64,000 nt of DNA, taken from assembly GCF_004345615.1 (NCBI RefSeq), contig NZ_SLWK01000006.1, forward strand, positions 62,001 through 126,000, written 5' to 3'. A program made the position numbers and the translations under genes. Source of the DNA: Natronoflexus pectinivorans. Lineage in GTDB: Bacteria > Bacteroidota > Bacteroidia > Bacteroidales > Marinilabiliaceae. This document shows, in pieces, positions 27,242-37,704 of the stretch (its first letter is position 1; every line of letters begins with the position of its first letter). The notes beneath the pieces were generated by a model that was given only the letters and a program-made list of their open reading frames with translations, was not told the origin of the DNA and made no database searches.

Positions 27242-27282
27242 CAATCGTTTACGTTGAGGGTTTTTCTGATCTGTTGGATTTG

Positions 27283-27329
27283 AGGGGCGTAACCCTGAAA
27301 CGAGTCCCGAGGCTTCGGGAGGAGTTCTC
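27283..27329 (-). repeat. Minus-strand copies of two dispersed palindromic repeats
   Basis: AGGGGCGTAACCCTG (27283-27297) is the reverse form of the 16-mer at 10712; the adjoining 27296-27329 is the reverse form of the unit at 15091, with the hairpin CCCGA-GGCT-TCGGG. Confidence 0.55.
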
Positions 27330-27430
27330 TGTGTCCTTATAGTGTAAGTTTTAGACACAGAAAATCTGGGTAGTATGTTATATATGAACATTGCTGGTTG
27401 CGGTGAGGTTTGTTTTATGAAAAAAGATGT

Positions 27431-27445
27431 CAGGGCTATGCCCCT
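27431..27445 (+). repeat. Variant palindromic repeat CAGGGCTATGCCCCT
   Basis: Same family as the two 16-mers near 10.7 kb, one base shorter with a changed centre. Confidence 0.5.
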
Positions 27446-27716
27446 ATTTTAAAATAGAATCATAAGCAGGCGCATAATCAGATCAGGGATGCAAATCATC
27501 TGTCTATAATTTGTATTAAGTAACCAGATAGTCTGCTTTGTGCTATCGGGAGATTTTATTCCGAGAATCGGAAACTCACCAAATAATCACCCCTTGTGTG
27601 AGCAATTTTTGACTTCGTGCATCTGTAATTTCATGCTAAAAAAAGAGTATTTTTATGGCGGATTGTTGTGTGTTGTTTTTAAAACCTAAAACATTTTTAT
27701 CAATTTCCTAATATAA

Positions 27717-27849
27717 TAGTTTGTCAATCTTTTTTATTCACCTAACTATCAGATACATATAAGTCTGCAAACAAAAAAATGCAATTATCTGATAATAAAA
27801 ATCTTGATTATATCTTAAATCTAATATCTGAAAGTCTAACGATCTATTG
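27717..27849 (-). mobile_element. MITE family 1, copy D, inserted at the mscS start codon
   Basis: 133-bp copy in reverse orientation; on the plus strand its right end reads CTAACGATCTATTG. Flanking words are TAATATAA (27709-27716) and TAATATGA (27850-27857), a 7/8 direct repeat. The right-hand duplication contains the ATG of the MscS gene (27854), so the insertion hit the start codon itself. Confidence 0.75.
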
Positions 27850-27853
27850 TAAT

Positions 27854-28720
27854 ATGAAGAAGCCTAATATAAAACAGATTCGTCTGAAATATTTGAGTGT
27901 TTCAGTTGTGGTAACCCTCATTACTTTAATTCTGTTGCAAACTGCAGGATATCTGGATCAGCAAAAAATCATTTGCATACCTAATGAGTTTCTGAAAATA
28001 ATCAACAGCATCAAACTTGTTATAGCAACCATCTTTTTTACCACATTGCTGTTAAGATTTTCCATTAAACGTGTTTACAATCTGTTTGATGAGGTTGAGG
28101 AGAGCATCTTTTATTCAAAAATTTATAGCTGGACGGTATACAGCATTGGAGCGTTTGTAATCCTACATCATTTTGGAGTCTCGTTGGGAAATATTACCCT
28201 GTTCATTGGTCTATTGGCAACGGGATTGGCCTTTGCCATCAGAGATGTTCTGCTCTCGTTTTTCGGGTGGATGATTCTACTCAGAAAAAAGCCATTCAGA
28301 ATTGGAGATTACATCAGAATTGGAGATGATGTAGGAAAAGTCCTGCATATAGGAACTTTTTATGTTCTGCTGGATAATACGGATCATCTTCCTGAAAATT
28401 TTACAAGAATACCAAACAGAATTTTCCTGGAGAAAAGCATTGTGAAACTCGGCACGAATTTGTATCACGATAAGATTTCTTTTCAGCTTTCGGGCATTCC
28501 CGAAAACCATAAAGAAATTAAAAGTTTGATGGTAAATGATATGCAGCGCATTACAAACAAAAACGAGTTCCTCTCTGTTTATATTGATGTAATCGATGAA
28601 AAACTCTTGTTGGTGGTTGAATACATGGTCGACTTTGAAAAACGCCACGAAACAAGAGATTCTTTAATAGGCTTAGCAATCAATCACTTTAAAAAGAACA
28701 TTCATTTACCGGTTAAATGA
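27854..28720 (+). CDS. MscS-family mechanosensitive ion channel
   Basis: 288 residues from the ATG at 27854. An upstream in-frame ATG at 27779 would add 25 residues, but those codons are MITE sequence, so it is rejected. Three transmembrane helices at about 11-32, 43-66 and 85-110 precede the pore-lining helix with the glycine/alanine pattern LFIGLLATGLAFAIRD, then the conserved beta domain (KPFRIGDYIRIGD..GKVLHIGTFYVLL). Shorter than many MscS paralogues, with no extra N-terminal domain. It opens under membrane tension to protect against hypo-osmotic shock. Regulation may have been altered by the insertion at its start. Confidence 0.85.
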   Translation: MKKPNIKQIRLKYLSVSVVVTLITLILLQTAGYLDQQKIICIPNEFLKIINSIKLVIATIFFTTLLLRFSIKRVYNLFDEVEESIFYSKIYSWTVYSIGAFVILHHFGVSLGNITLFIGLLATGLAFAIRDVLLSFFGWMILLRKKPFRIGDYIRIGDDVGKVLHIGTFYVLLDNTDHLPENFTRIPNRIFLEKSIVKLGTNLYHDKISFQLSGIPENHKEIKSLMVNDMQRITNKNEFLSVYIDVIDEKLLLVVEYMVDFEKRHETRDSLIGLAINHFKKNIHLPVK

Positions 28721-28831
28721 AATTTTGCTGGTTCTGTAAGTCAATATTTTAACCCGTTCATTTATATTAGGTGGTATAACAGTCGGAAGCATGTTGTTGC
28801 GATTTTAAATAACTTTTGTTAAATTTAATTG

Positions 28832-31800
28832 ATGACGCGGTTAAGAATTGAACTCTCAGACAAAGCCATAAAAAGCATTGCCGGATTAATGCTTTCAGTG
28901 GCGTTGGCTATGACCATATACAGTTTATTAAACAACCTGCACAGCAGTATGGTCATTGCCTTTGGCTATTTTGTGACCGTATTAGCCGTTTCTATTATCT
29001 ATTTATTTTTAAAAAACAGAGTGTTCTGGAGTCATGCCGTTATATTGCTAACAGGAGTTTTATCAACTATTTTGTTTTTTTCCGGAGGCATAGAAAGTGC
29101 GGGTTTGTTGTGGTCATTTCTATTTCCTTTTTTGGCTTTTCGTTTAAATCATTACCATATTGGAGCTCTATATTCAGGGCTCTTATATATCATACTTTTG
29201 GTTCTTTTTGCTCTGTCACAATTCAATTTGGTGACTGCCCACTTTCCGGTCAATTATATGACCGTTTACTTCATTGTTTTGCTTATAGCGATCTCTTTTC
29301 TTTATTGGTACGACAGGCAACATTATATTGCTAAAAAAGAACTCACTTTAAGCAACGAAAAGTATAAATCCTTATTCAACAACCTTACACAAGGGGTTGC
29401 ATTGATCTCCCCAGAAATGAAGGTATTAGAGATAAATAAAGTAGCTCGTGACTGGTTCCCAAATGCTGACCCAAAGAAACAACCTTTTTGTTTTAAGTGT
29501 CTCGATTTTCAGGAGAGGGAAGAAGTTTGTCCCGGTTGCCAAACCAAGGATGCCTTTATTAAAGGAACCCCGCAATCACTCATCAAAACAAAGAAAACAT
29601 CATTGGGGGATAGATATTTTAATGTCATTTCCAGCCCGGTCTTCGATCCCGATGGAAATGTTTCGGCAGTCATAGAAACTCTGGAGGATATTACAGAGCA
29701 GAAAAAAAACCTGGAATCCATTAAATTAGCAAAAGAAACTTATCGAAATATCTTTTTAAACTCGCAGATCGGTCTTTTCCGATCTGACCTGGAGAGTAGT
29801 ATTCTTCTTGATGCAAACGAAGCTTTTGCAAGAATGGCCGGATTTAAATCCCGTGAAGAATTAATAAAATCCGGATTTGTAATAGCTGAAAGATACAGAA
29901 ATATTAATGATCGGGATAAGCTGCTAGCAGAGTTAAGGCTAAATGGTGAAGTGAACAACCGGGAGCTTGAATTTACAAAAGTTGACGGAGTCAATATTTG
30001 GATCAGACTTTCAATTAAATTGGTGAAAGATAAAAATTGGATAGAAGGTGTTATTGAAGATATTACCAGTCAAAAATTATCTCTGGATCTTTTGAAACAG
30101 AGTGAAGAGCGCCACCGTCTGCTGGCAGATAATTCTACGGATGTCATCTGGACGATGGATCTCAACGGCAAATTTACTTACGTGAGTCCTTCGGTTAAAA
30201 AACTCAGAGGTTTAGAACCTGAGGAAGTTATGGAACAGGAACCGGAAGAGATGCTGACCCGGCAATCTCTTATTCATTTTACTCAAGGTATGCAGTTGGT
30301 TCAGGATGCCATTAAGCGGGGTGAGCCATTTCCGAACACCCGCGTGGAGTTGGAACAGCCATGTAAAGATGGTTCCACCATCTTTACTGAAGCAACTATA
30401 TCAGGAATATACGATAAAAATAATCAGTTTATTGGAATCCTCGGGGTTTCTCGCGATATCTCCGAACAGAAAAAAGCCAGGGAGATCATCTCTTTCCAAA
30501 CCGATGCACAAAAATTGGTGGCTGATATTTCATTTGACTTCATCAGTTCAAATACCGACAACATTGATTCTAAGATAGAAAATATGTTGCAGCAATCCGG
30601 TAATTTTTTTGGAGTTGACAGAGCATACGTATTTTCATTAAGCAAAAAGAGAAGAACTCTATCTAATACACATGAATGGTGTGCGGATGGCATCTCTTCT
30701 GAAATGATCCATCTGCAAAATATTGATTTTGTATACTTGCCTTGGTGGTCTGGTCGGATTTTGAAGGGTGAAGATGTGATTATTCACAGCCTCGATGAAA
30801 TTCCCGAAGAAGCACACAGCGAGAAAGCCGAATTTAAACGCCAAAAGATACAATCCATGATTACCATACCCATCATATATAGGAAAAAAGTGGTGGGAAT
30901 TATTGGTTATGATTCGGTAAAGCAGACAAAGCAGTGGAATGAATATGAAGTCTCTTTGATACACACCATCGCCAACTCCTTGGCCGATACACAATTGAAA
31001 ATTAAAGCTGAACAGAAACTGATCAGCGCCAAAGAAGAGGCCATGGCTGCAAGTAAAGCCAAATCTGAGTTTTTAGCAAACATGAGCCACGAAATCCGGA
31101 CTCCGCTCAACGGAATAACAGGTTTCTCCGAGCTTCTTAAGAACACCCCATTGTCAGGCATTCAAAGGAAGTATCTGGACAACACAATCACGGCATCCAA
31201 TTCCCTGCTCAGTATTATTGATGACATTCTGGACTTTTCGAAAATTGAGGCAGGGAAACTTGATCTTGAAAGCATTGAAATGGATGTCTGTGAAATTGCG
31301 CAACAGGTGGCTGATATTGTTCAATTTCAGGCTTTCGAAAAGGATCTTGAGCTGATTGTTAACATTCAGCCGGGAATTCCCGAAATAATGGTTTCCGACC
31401 CTATTCGTTTGCGGCAGGTTTTGCTAAACCTCATGAGCAATGCTGTGAAATTCACAAACCATGGCGAAATTGAAATTTCGGTTTCCTTCGAGGAGAAAGA
31501 GAACAACAAAGGATTATATGCCTTCAAAGTTAGGGACACAGGAATTGGGATATCAAAAGAACAGCAAGCAAAACTTTTCAAATCTTTTTCACAGGCAGAC
31601 TCTTCAACTACCAGGGAGTATGGAGGTACCGGACTGGGGTTGGTTATTTCCAGCCTGATTGTTGAGAAAATGGGAGGGAAGATAGAGTTAGTGAGCGCTC
31701 CGGGTGAGGGTTCCACTTTTTACTTTACCATTGAAACTCTATTTAAATTCAAAGAGACAACATTCTCTGGGTTTGAAAACAGAACTGTTATGTTTATTGA

Positions 31801-32947
31801 TGATAACATAACGCTTTTGGAAAGCATGAAAACCCTGATGAATCATTTTGGAGTCAGCTTTTACGGATTCACAGATCCCGGTGAAGCACTAAACGTGCTT
31901 CACCAGAACAAACAGATTGATATAGTATTTGCAGACAACAATCTGATCAACTCCTCCAACAAGGAGGTGTTTGATAATGTTTTTCATCTGTGCAAAAAGA
32001 AGCAATTAGAAGTTATTCGCCTTATCTCCCAAAAAAACAGTACTGAGGAATATGAGGAGACCTTATGCCAAAAAATTTCCAAACCCATTAAATATCAAGA
32101 TATCTTAAGCATCATATCCCACGCGGGTTTCCATAATCCAATTTCCACGGATAGCCCTGTTAAAGGAAAGCCTCACAGCATCCTGGACAGACAGAAACCT
32201 GTTGTTTTAATAGCCGAAGATATTCAAATGAACCTGGAGTTATTAACAGCTCTTATTAAGAGTCTGATTCCCGACTCATTGATTATTGAAGCATTAAACG
32301 GAAAAGAAGTTGTTGAGAAATCCGAAAAACATCCGGTTGACATCATCTTTATGGATATTCAGATGCCACAAATCAGCGGTATTGAAGCAACCCGCATCAT
32401 TCGGTCATCTGAGAAAAATCCCAATTGTAATACTCCAATCATTGCTTTGTCTGCCGGTGCCTTAAAAGAAGATCGGATTCTTTGCTACGAGGCCGGGATG
32501 AATGAATTCCTCTCAAAACCAGTCAATACTTCAAAACTTGAAAATACTCTAATCAGATTCCTTTTAACTGAGAAGGTGGAAGACGAAACTGAATTGGCTG
32601 ATGAATTTTCAGATTTCGATAAACTAGTATCGTTCAATTATAAAGAATTGCTCGAGCGCATTAATCAAAACTCCTCTCTGATGGAAAGATTAATACATTC
32701 CATTAGTTATCAACTTGGCGATTTTATTGACCAACTTGGCGATGCAGTTAGTAAGGGCAATCTAAAAGAAATTAAAGACATTGCTCACACCATAAAGGGT
32801 GTGAGCATGAATCTGAGTTTTGACAGAATGGCATTTTTAACAAAAAAGATTGAAACAATTGATGATATAAAACTAGTATATACAGTATATAAAGAAATTG
32901 AATCGGAGTGGAATAGTATCAAACAAATTTTAAGCGAAATGGAGTAA
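28832..32947 (+). CDS. Hybrid sensor histidine kinase with two receivers and HPt
   Basis: 1371 residues from the ATG at 28832 (a TTG just before is ignored). Order: about five to six membrane helices (10-165), PAS domain (about 175-290) with a four-Cys motif [17 protein letters not shown], second PAS (300-425), third PAS (430-550), GAF-like domain (565-725), HisKA with [10 protein letters not shown] (His about 752), HATPase, a first receiver (985-1100) in which the phosphoacceptor context is the unusual [10 protein letters not shown], a second canonical receiver (FMDIQMP, Asp about 1173), and a C-terminal HPt domain (HTIKG, His about 1318). The whole His-Asp-His phosphorelay is present in one chain, but no DNA-binding response regulator lies nearby, so the final output is unknown. 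The next gene is a paralogue. Confidence 0.9.
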   Translation: MTRLRIELSDKAIKSIAGLMLSVALAMTIYSLLNNLHSSMVIAFGYFVTVLAVSIIYLFLKNRVFWSHAVILLTGVLSTILFFSGGIESAGLLWSFLFPFLAFRLNHYHIGALYSGLLYIILLVLFALSQFNLVTAHFPVNYMTVYFIVLLIAISFLYWYDRQHYIAKKELTLSNEKYKSLFNNLTQGVALISPEMKVLEINKVARDWFPNADPKKQPFCFKCLDFQEREEVCPGCQTKDAFIKGTPQSLIKTKKTSLGDRYFNVISSPVFDPDGNVSAVIETLEDITEQKKNLESIKLAKETYRNIFLNSQIGLFRSDLESSILLDANEAFARMAGFKSREELIKSGFVIAERYRNINDRDKLLAELRLNGEVNNRELEFTKVDGVNIWIRLSIKLVKDKNWIEGVIEDITSQKLSLDLLKQSEERHRLLADNSTDVIWTMDLNGKFTYVSPSVKKLRGLEPEEVMEQEPEEMLTRQSLIHFTQGMQLVQDAIKRGEPFPNTRVELEQPCKDGSTIFTEATISGIYDKNNQFIGILGVSRDISEQKKAREIISFQTDAQKLVADISFDFISSNTDNIDSKIENMLQQSGNFFGVDRAYVFSLSKKRRTLSNTHEWCADGISSEMIHLQNIDFVYLPWWSGRILKGEDVIIHSLDEIPEEAHSEKAEFKRQKIQSMITIPIIYRKKVVGIIGYDSVKQTKQWNEYEVSLIHTIANSLADTQLKIKAEQKLISAKEEAMAASKAKSEFLANMSHEIRTPLNGITGFSELLKNTPLSGIQRKYLDNTITASNSLLSIIDDILDFSKIEAGKLDLESIEMDVCEIAQQVADIVQFQAFEKDLELIVNIQPGIPEIMVSDPIRLRQVLLNLMSNAVKFTNHGEIEISVSFEEKENNKGLYAFKVRDTGIGISKEQQAKLFKSFSQADSSTTREYGGTGLGLVISSLIVEKMGGKIELVSAPGEGSTFYFTIETLFKFKETTFSGFENRTVMFIDDNITLLESMKTLMNHFGVSFYGFTDPGEALNVLHQNKQIDIVFADNNLINSSNKEVFDNVFHLCKKKQLEVIRLISQKNSTEEYEETLCQKISKPIKYQDILSIISHAGFHNPISTDSPVKGKPHSILDRQKPVVLIAEDIQMNLELLTALIKSLIPDSLIIEALNGKEVVEKSEKHPVDIIFMDIQMPQISGIEATRIIRSSEKNPNCNTPIIALSAGALKEDRILCYEAGMNEFLSKPVNTSKLENTLIRFLLTEKVEDETELADEFSDFDKLVSFNYKELLERINQNSSLMERLIHSISYQLGDFIDQLGDAVSKGNLKEIKDIAHTIKGVSMNLSFDRMAFLTKKIETIDDIKLVYTVYKEIESEWNSIKQILSEME

Positions 32948-32973
32948 TGTAAATCTTGATAACCATACCCGTA

Positions 32974-35900
32974 ATGAAACCTGTCCGCAATAACCACATT
33001 ATAGAAAGTGCACCATACGCATATGCTCATCACAAAATTGTGTTGAATGAAGATGGATTGCCGGTTGATTACATCATATTGGATGTAAACCCGGCTTTTG
33101 AGAAATTGACTGGTTTCTTAAAGAGAAAGGTGATCAATAAAAAAATTACTGAAGTTTTACCTGACATAAAAAAGGATAAATTTAACTGGATTGAGTTTTA
33201 TGGTTCACTGGCCTTAGCAGGTGGACAAAAGGAGTTTGATCAGTACGCTGCACCATTAGCAAAATGGTATCGTGTTCAGGCTGTTTCAAGTGAAAGATTA
33301 TATTTTTCAACTTTTTTCACTGACATTACAGATCACTATGTTCTTTCGGAAGTTTCGGCATATTTAAACGGGCAGCACAACGATATTGAAGCCTATGATT
33401 ATCTCTGTCAGAAAATGGTGCAAATCAGCGGTGCGTCATATGTTGCTCTGAATAAATATGATAAATCTGGAAATTTTTACACAACTGTAGCATTTGCAGG
33501 CATTAAAAACCATATAATTAAAGGAGTTGAGATATTAGGCTTTCAAGTAGTTAACAAGGAGTGGCCTTTTGATCCGCACCGGGAAGAGCTCATTCAACAT
33601 AAAAAAACCACCTACTTTGATACCTTAACAGATTTAATAGGTTATGCTACACCGGCAAAGGCTGTCAGACTTCTTGAAAAAACGTTTAAACTGGGTCAGT
33701 GTGCCGTTATTAAAGCAACCAATAAATCAGTTAAAATTGGAGATTACACACTTATTTTTAGGAAAGATGAAAAACTCATCAATTCTACACTAGCTGAAAC
33801 ATTGGCTGACATGACCGGGATATTCATGCAGCGACTGGATGTGGAACAAAGTTTTAACCGGCAATTTGAGTTTCAGAAACTGATTGGTATAATTACTTCA
33901 GACTTTATAAGTTGCAATGTCTATAATTTTGAGGAGAAAATCAAAAGAATGCTTCATCTGACCGGATCTTTCCTTGACGCAGAACACGCTTTCCTAACAT
34001 TGTTTCATAAAGATATTTGCAGCAATGCTTGCAATTGGTATTCGGGAAAGATGGATGATGAAACAGCCAAAATTATTCAATTTCGATTTACCAACTGGGT
34101 ATGGTGGAAGAATCAATTTAGAAAGAAAAATTACCTGATCCTTGAGGATATAAACGAGCTGCCCGAAGAGGCATCCATCGAAAGAAGCTCATTTCAAAAC
34201 TTTAATATTCGCTCTGTATTATCCATTGCCATAAAGTTTCACGATCTGACAATGGGATATCTTGTGTTCTCTACTTTTTCAAGAACTAAAATCTGGAATT
34301 CGTCAGATATTAATAATCTTTTAATCATCTCCAATTCAATTGCCGATGCACTGATCAAATCAGAAGCGGAACAGCAGCTTCTGGAGAGTGAGACCAGGTA
34401 CAAGCAACTCTCTGAAAGCATTCCTGTTGGAATTTTTCAATGTGAGATGGAGGAACTCAAACTTTTCAGGTTCACATATGTGAGCGATAGAATTGAGGAA
34501 TTTATCAACATTCCGGTAAACGAGGTTCTTACACGACCTGAAAAAATACTTCAACGGGTAAAATTGGGTTACAAGAAAAGGTTGCTACTGAGTTTCCTGA
34601 AATCATTCAGAGATTATTCACTCTTTACTTCAACCTTTGAGATAGAGAAGAATAATGAAGTACTTTGGATTGAAACCCGTGCTTATCCTGAAAAACAATC
34701 CAGTGGTTCCGTCCGCTGGAATGGGGTTTTTATTGATGTAACTGAAAAGATCATGGCCGGTAAGGTGCTGGAAAATGCAAAAGAAGAGGCCGAGGCGGCC
34801 AATAGAGCAAAGTCCGAGTTTGTGGCCAACATGAGTCATGAAATAAGAACACCTCTGAACGGAATCATTGGTTTCACTGAGTTGCTCAAAAAAACTCCCC
34901 TTTCTCCGGTTCAGCAGCGATATGTGAACAACGTTCACATATCCGGCCATTCATTATTGCACATCATCAATGATATCCTCGATCTTTCGAAAATTGAATC
35001 CGGTAAACTGGATATAGAAATCAACCCCACACGGATTTCAGACATAATGGAGCAAAGCATGGACACTGTCCGGTATCAGGCCTTACAAAAAGAGATAAAG
35101 CTTATTCTGGATGTCCCCGATGATCTGCCCGCCGTAATTTATACTGATTCAAACAGACTAAAGCAGGTGCTTTTAAACATATTGGGAAATGCCGTTAAAT
35201 TCACAAAACAGGGAGTGGTTGAGTTAAAAGTTAGGTTTAAACCGGAGGGTGAAGATTATGGCAGGTTCTTTTTTTCTGTTCGTGATACAGGAATTGGAAT
35301 TACTGCCGAACAAGGTGAAAAGCTTTTTAAAGCTTTTTCCCAGGCTGACTCCTCCATAACACGTAAATTTGGAGGAACCGGACTGGGATTGATCATTTCC
35401 AACCTGATATTGGAAAAGTTTGGCAGTCAGATAGAGTATGAAAGTGAGTATGGAGAAGGATCACGTTTCTTCTTCTCAATCAAAACAAAATATGAGTTTA
35501 AAGATGAATCAATCCCAGAGCCATCAGCGATTGATTTCGCTTTTGAGAAAATAGGGCATCAGGTTGGTGTAGGAGGGGAGAAGGCAGAATCACGCATTAA
35601 TAAAAATCCAAATATTCTGCTGGCTGAAGATGTGGAAATGAATATGGAGCTTTTGAAGAATATGATTATGAAGTTGGCTCCTGAAGCGACATTCTTTGAG
35701 GCTTTTAACGGCGAAGAAGCCGTTAAAATTTTCACACAAAATAAGATTGATTTGGTGTTAATGGATATTCAGATGCCGATTCTTGACGGAATTGATGCTT
35801 CAAAGATGATTCGTGAAAAAGAAGAAGGGGATAGCAAACAGACTCCGATTGTTGCAATTACGGCAGGAGTGCTTCAGCATGAAAAGGAGCGTGCACTGGC

Positions 35901-36360
35901 TGCGGGCATTAATGATTTTCTGACGAAACCTTTTAACTCCTCCACAATGATGGAAGTTTTAAAAAAACATCTGTCTGTTACAGAAGAAGTCATAATTGAA
36001 TACCCTGTTATTTCTGATAAAATTGACAATCACTTTAACAGAAAGGCGCTTTTAGAAAGGATCAGGCACAATCAGACATTATATCAGAAAATAATAAAAA
36101 ATCTGCCCGAACAGTTAAGAACCTATATCAACAGATTATCCGTAGCCATTGAAAAGAGAGACTTGTTTGAAACTGAGACCATTAGTCACAGCATTAAAGG
36201 CTTGGCTCTAAATATGGAGTTGAACAAGATGTCTGATCTGGCAGAGAAAATTTTGACCGAAAAAGGGTTAAACGATCAGGAAAAAGTTGTAATATTAGAA
36301 GAAATAAAACAGGAATATTCATTCATTATTCAAAAATTGAATAATGAACCGAAAGAATAA
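32974..36360 (+). CDS. Cytosolic hybrid histidine kinase with HPt
   Basis: 1128 residues from the ATG at 32974; the upstream TTG at 32956 is less likely. No membrane helices. Order: PAS (about 10-110), GAF (120-265), second GAF (300-465), PAS (475-600), HisKA ([14 protein letters not shown], His about 620), HATPase (GGTGLGL glycine box), receiver (LMDIQMP, Asp about 930) and a C-terminal HPt (SHSIKG, His about 1070). The second GAF and everything after it resemble the upstream kinase closely (shared DFIS and LPEEA words), so the two are duplicated paralogues. It starts 26 bases after the first kinase's stop, likely cotranscribed, with a membrane sensor and a soluble sensor that could form heterodimers or exchange phosphate. 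Confidence 0.9.
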   Translation: MKPVRNNHIIESAPYAYAHHKIVLNEDGLPVDYIILDVNPAFEKLTGFLKRKVINKKITEVLPDIKKDKFNWIEFYGSLALAGGQKEFDQYAAPLAKWYRVQAVSSERLYFSTFFTDITDHYVLSEVSAYLNGQHNDIEAYDYLCQKMVQISGASYVALNKYDKSGNFYTTVAFAGIKNHIIKGVEILGFQVVNKEWPFDPHREELIQHKKTTYFDTLTDLIGYATPAKAVRLLEKTFKLGQCAVIKATNKSVKIGDYTLIFRKDEKLINSTLAETLADMTGIFMQRLDVEQSFNRQFEFQKLIGIITSDFISCNVYNFEEKIKRMLHLTGSFLDAEHAFLTLFHKDICSNACNWYSGKMDDETAKIIQFRFTNWVWWKNQFRKKNYLILEDINELPEEASIERSSFQNFNIRSVLSIAIKFHDLTMGYLVFSTFSRTKIWNSSDINNLLIISNSIADALIKSEAEQQLLESETRYKQLSESIPVGIFQCEMEELKLFRFTYVSDRIEEFINIPVNEVLTRPEKILQRVKLGYKKRLLLSFLKSFRDYSLFTSTFEIEKNNEVLWIETRAYPEKQSSGSVRWNGVFIDVTEKIMAGKVLENAKEEAEAANRAKSEFVANMSHEIRTPLNGIIGFTELLKKTPLSPVQQRYVNNVHISGHSLLHIINDILDLSKIESGKLDIEINPTRISDIMEQSMDTVRYQALQKEIKLILDVPDDLPAVIYTDSNRLKQVLLNILGNAVKFTKQGVVELKVRFKPEGEDYGRFFFSVRDTGIGITAEQGEKLFKAFSQADSSITRKFGGTGLGLIISNLILEKFGSQIEYESEYGEGSRFFFSIKTKYEFKDESIPEPSAIDFAFEKIGHQVGVGGEKAESRINKNPNILLAEDVEMNMELLKNMIMKLAPEATFFEAFNGEEAVKIFTQNKIDLVLMDIQMPILDGIDASKMIREKEEGDSKQTPIVAITAGVLQHEKERALAAGINDFLTKPFNSSTMMEVLKKHLSVTEEVIIEYPVISDKIDNHFNRKALLERIRHNQTLYQKIIKNLPEQLRTYINRLSVAIEKRDLFETETISHSIKGLALNMELNKMSDLAEKILTEKGLNDQEKVVILEEIKQEYSFIIQKLNNEPKE

Positions 36361-36380
36361 GATGTCATTTACCTAGCAGC

Positions 36381-37649
36381 ATGTATAGATCTCTTCTGAT
36401 AATTTTCCTATGCACCACTCTTGTTTCCAGCATTGCTGGAAGTCAGGAATACCTTGTTACTTTTTCCGCATCAGGTGCCGTGGGTCATATTGATTATATT
36501 GAAGTGCAGAATCTGACCAGCAGACAGACTGTCACAATTGATGGTACTGAGGCTCTCATATTAACAAATGCCGACAGATCATCAGAAAATGAACCAGCAC
36601 CGGAATTGACCATCACTCCGAATATGCAGGCCGGATCATGTTCTGTTGAAATGACCTTAAACTATCCGGGAAACAGCTCTGTGGAAGTTTATAATGCCGG
36701 AGATATTTTAGTTGCCGAATTCAGGACTTTTCTGACAAGAGGAACTCATCGTTTCAAAATTTCAGGATTAAATTCCGGCGCTCACAAAGTGGTTGTAAAC
36801 ACTCCTAATCATGACCACACCCATTGGGTGATGTCGTCTGCGAATTATGCCAATGGCAACGCTTCTATTCTGCTTATTGACAATAGCGGAAATGGTAAAA
36901 CCGGGGATCTGATTTCCGAACCGATACCCATGCGGTTTTTACAGGGTGAGTCACTCTTATTTAAAGCCTTCGCCGATAATCATTCCCGTATAAAAGTCGT
37001 GTCACCTGTTCAAACTACCCACCTCGATTTTAATTTTATTCCATGTATGGATTTTGATGAGAATCATTATGCTGTTGTAACAATTGGGGATCAGATATGG
37101 ATGGCCGAGAACCTTCGCACAACTACATTTCGAGATGGAACCAGCATCAGACACATTCAAAACAGTTTGCTTTGGAGAGAGCTTAACAGTCCTGCATATT
37201 CCTGGTATGAACATAATCAAAACTACAGCGCCACCCACGGGGCACTGTATAACTGGTATACAGTAAGCGATTCACGTCTTTGCCCCGATGGCTGGCGAAT
37301 GCCACTTGATGAAGACTGGTTTCTGCTCGAAAGCTATATCGATCCGGAAATAAATAACCCTACTGCAACAGGGTGGAGGGGAGTAAATGCAGGCTTGCAT
37401 CTTAAATCAATCTCAGGATGGGGTGGTCATCCGGGTTCAAATATCCATGGTTTTTCTGCCACACCTGCAGGCCGAAGAAGTTTCGACGGGTCATATAATA
37501 GTTTGGGAGATTATGCTTACTGGTGGTCCATGTCGCAACAAGATGAAACATCGGCCTGGAGTCGCTATATTCTTCCGCGGTTTGAATATCTCTATCGTGG
37601 TGCGTTTAGTAAGAATTATGGCTTTTCTGTACGGTGTATTAAGGAATGA
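36381..37649 (+). CDS. Secreted FISUMP-domain protein
   Basis: 422 residues with a signal peptide (about 1-21, ending IAGSQ). The C-terminal half (about 225-422) is the Fibrobacter succinogenes major paralogous domain: VTIGDQIWMAENLRTT, YNWYTVSDSRLCPDGWRMP, and the closing FSVRCIKE. The N-terminal half is a beta-rich domain beginning with VTFSASGAVGHIDYIEVQN. FISUMP proteins are secreted or surface proteins of unknown function, often large families in Bacteroidota. It begins 20 bases after the second hybrid kinase, so it is probably in that operon and could be an extracellular partner. Confidence 0.8.
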   Translation: MYRSLLIIFLCTTLVSSIAGSQEYLVTFSASGAVGHIDYIEVQNLTSRQTVTIDGTEALILTNADRSSENEPAPELTITPNMQAGSCSVEMTLNYPGNSSVEVYNAGDILVAEFRTFLTRGTHRFKISGLNSGAHKVVVNTPNHDHTHWVMSSANYANGNASILLIDNSGNGKTGDLISEPIPMRFLQGESLLFKAFADNHSRIKVVSPVQTTHLDFNFIPCMDFDENHYAVVTIGDQIWMAENLRTTTFRDGTSIRHIQNSLLWRELNSPAYSWYEHNQNYSATHGALYNWYTVSDSRLCPDGWRMPLDEDWFLLESYIDPEINNPTATGWRGVNAGLHLKSISGWGGHPGSNIHGFSATPAGRRSFDGSYNSLGDYAYWWSMSQQDETSAWSRYILPRFEYLYRGAFSKNYGFSVRCIKE

Positions 37650-37704
37650 TAATATTTTTTCAATGCGCTGCTTCCGAAATAGCTGCTAATCTGGCCAAAA
37701 ATAA

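Larger units (their letters stand above)
26987..27853. other. Repeat-rich intergenic region
   Basis: 867 bases with no credible gene. In order: a short AACCACAAAG inverted repeat (27031-27074), MITE copy C (27097-27241), a palindromic repeat (27283-27297), a dispersed CCCGA repeat (27296-27329), another palindromic repeat (27431-27445), about 260 bases with nothing recognised, then MITE copy D in the opposite direction (27717-27849). Short open frames crossing the repeats are rejected. Confidence 0.65.

Noticed and set aside
27176-27391. 71-codon minus-strand frame
   Set aside because: It runs through MITE copy C and two dispersed palindromic repeats; the residues are repeat translation.
27779-27853. 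Upstream start for the MscS gene
   Set aside because: The 25 extra codons are inverted MITE sequence and lack a family N-terminus.
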